From Sphingomonas sp. Leaf339 (GTDB lineage Bacteria; Pseudomonadota; Alphaproteobacteria; Sphingomonadales; Sphingomonadaceae), in NCBI RefSeq assembly GCF_001426195.1, contig NZ_LMRS01000034.1:62001-126000 (forward strand): a DNA stretch of 64,000 bases. Reading direction: 5' to 3'. The notes beneath the pieces were generated by a model, which was not told the origin of the DNA, made no database searches, and was given only the letters and a program-made list of their open reading frames with translations. Made by a program: the position numbers and the translations under genes. Numbering within the stretch: the stretch's first letter is position 1; every line of letters starts with the position of its first letter. This document shows positions 63,778 to 64,000 of the stretch, piece by piece.

Positions 63778-64000
63778 TTACCCGAACTTAAATTGTCGCC
63801 CGATCGCACTGTGCAACAGCGCGTTTTCCTGGATGAAGGATTGCAGGAACTGATGCAGGCCCGATGCGATCACTTCCCCCGATCGCGTCTTGCCCATCCG
63901 TGTCGCCCGCAACCGCGCCATCCGGTCCGCCTCGCCATGCTGCCCTGTCCTCTTGGCCAGCATCGACAGCACGTCCACCGTCTCCTCGACAGACGCCGCC
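63778..64000 (-). CDS. Alpha-E domain (DUF403) protein, C-terminal part
   Basis: The gene's 5' end is beyond the right edge; about 73 residues are visible. The end has the family ending LHQFLQSFIQENALLHSAIG followed by RQFKFG, and a helical segment before it (VDVLSMLAKRTGQHGEADRM). Alpha-E proteins occur with an ATP-grasp protein and transglutaminase-like proteins in a putative peptide-modifying system. It lies 40 bp upstream of the transglutaminase-like gene in the same operon. Confidence 0.85.
   Translation of the reverse strand, partial: AASVEETVDVLSMLAKRTGQHGEADRMARLRATRMGKTRSGEVIASGLHQFLQSFIQENALLHSAIGRQFKFG

Overview
The window looks like chromosome of a sphingomonad (Alphaproteobacteria, Sphingomonas or a close relative). 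The evidence is: high G+C coding with long antisense shadow frames; a PEPxxWA-type PEP-CTERM protein; a CtrA response regulator with a consensus CtrA box in front of it; the DUF2794, Bpt leucyltransferase and alpha-E/transglutaminase families; and overlapping ATGA/GTGA gene junctions throughout. There is no plasmid, prophage, integron, insertion sequence or CRISPR array in view. It is mostly ordinary housekeeping DNA with some accessory patches.

Layout. 1-9.4 kb: 3' part of a propeller-amidohydrolase, a palindromic repeat, dxs (isoprenoids), a Zur-like Fur regulator with a MerC-type membrane protein, heme A synthase (ctaA), rplM-rpsI with a clear terminator, and an acyltransferase-3 gene broken by three lesions. 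9.4-17.8 kb: PEP-CTERM protein, a DUF1800/DUF1501 pair, an IclR regulator, a terminase-small-subunit-like protein, two tail-to-tail BLUF photoreceptor genes, and a DUF937 protein. 17.8-29 kb: lepA, a CsgG-like protein with SH3 tail, a pnuC/NadR-kinase operon for nicotinamide riboside uptake, tRNA-Pro(CGG), a DEDDh exonuclease, an O-antigen-ligase-like protein, a Pit phosphate transporter with a NUDIX-DUF47 reading frame, and a phospholipase D-like enzyme. 29-41 kb: dinB, fructokinase-like ROK, glmU, gph, then the phosphate regulon phoR-pstSCAB-phoU-phoB with a Pho-box-like element inside the 3' end of phoR. 41-55 kb: DUF2794/cysE, a TSUP permease, oxyR, a fasciclin protein, pgsA-moaD-moaE, an LplT-like MFS carrier, an M28 peptidase, fRMsr, arfB, an RluA-type enzyme, an M15 peptidase, wrbA and pirin opposite a LysR regulator, and an AI-2E family permease. 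55-64 kb: ctrA, glsA, a second amidohydrolase, a 3-hydroxyisobutyrate-dehydrogenase-like enzyme, ilvA, two exported proteins of unknown function, bpt, and a transglutaminase-like/alpha-E pair running off the right edge.

How the parts work together. The phosphate genes form two systems: the high-affinity Pst ABC transporter under PhoR/PhoB/PhoU, and a low-affinity Pit permease with its DUF47 partner. PnuC plus the NadR-like kinase would import nicotinamide riboside and trap it as NMN. ctrA is probably autoregulated. I did not find a convincing wholly new multi-gene system. The most distinctive items are the tail-to-tail BLUF pair, the NUDIX-DUF47 frame with a perfect Shine-Dalgarno inside its linker, the triple 11-bp-periodic Pho element, the decayed acyltransferase, and a 77-codon protein-like frame without a start codon before ctaA.
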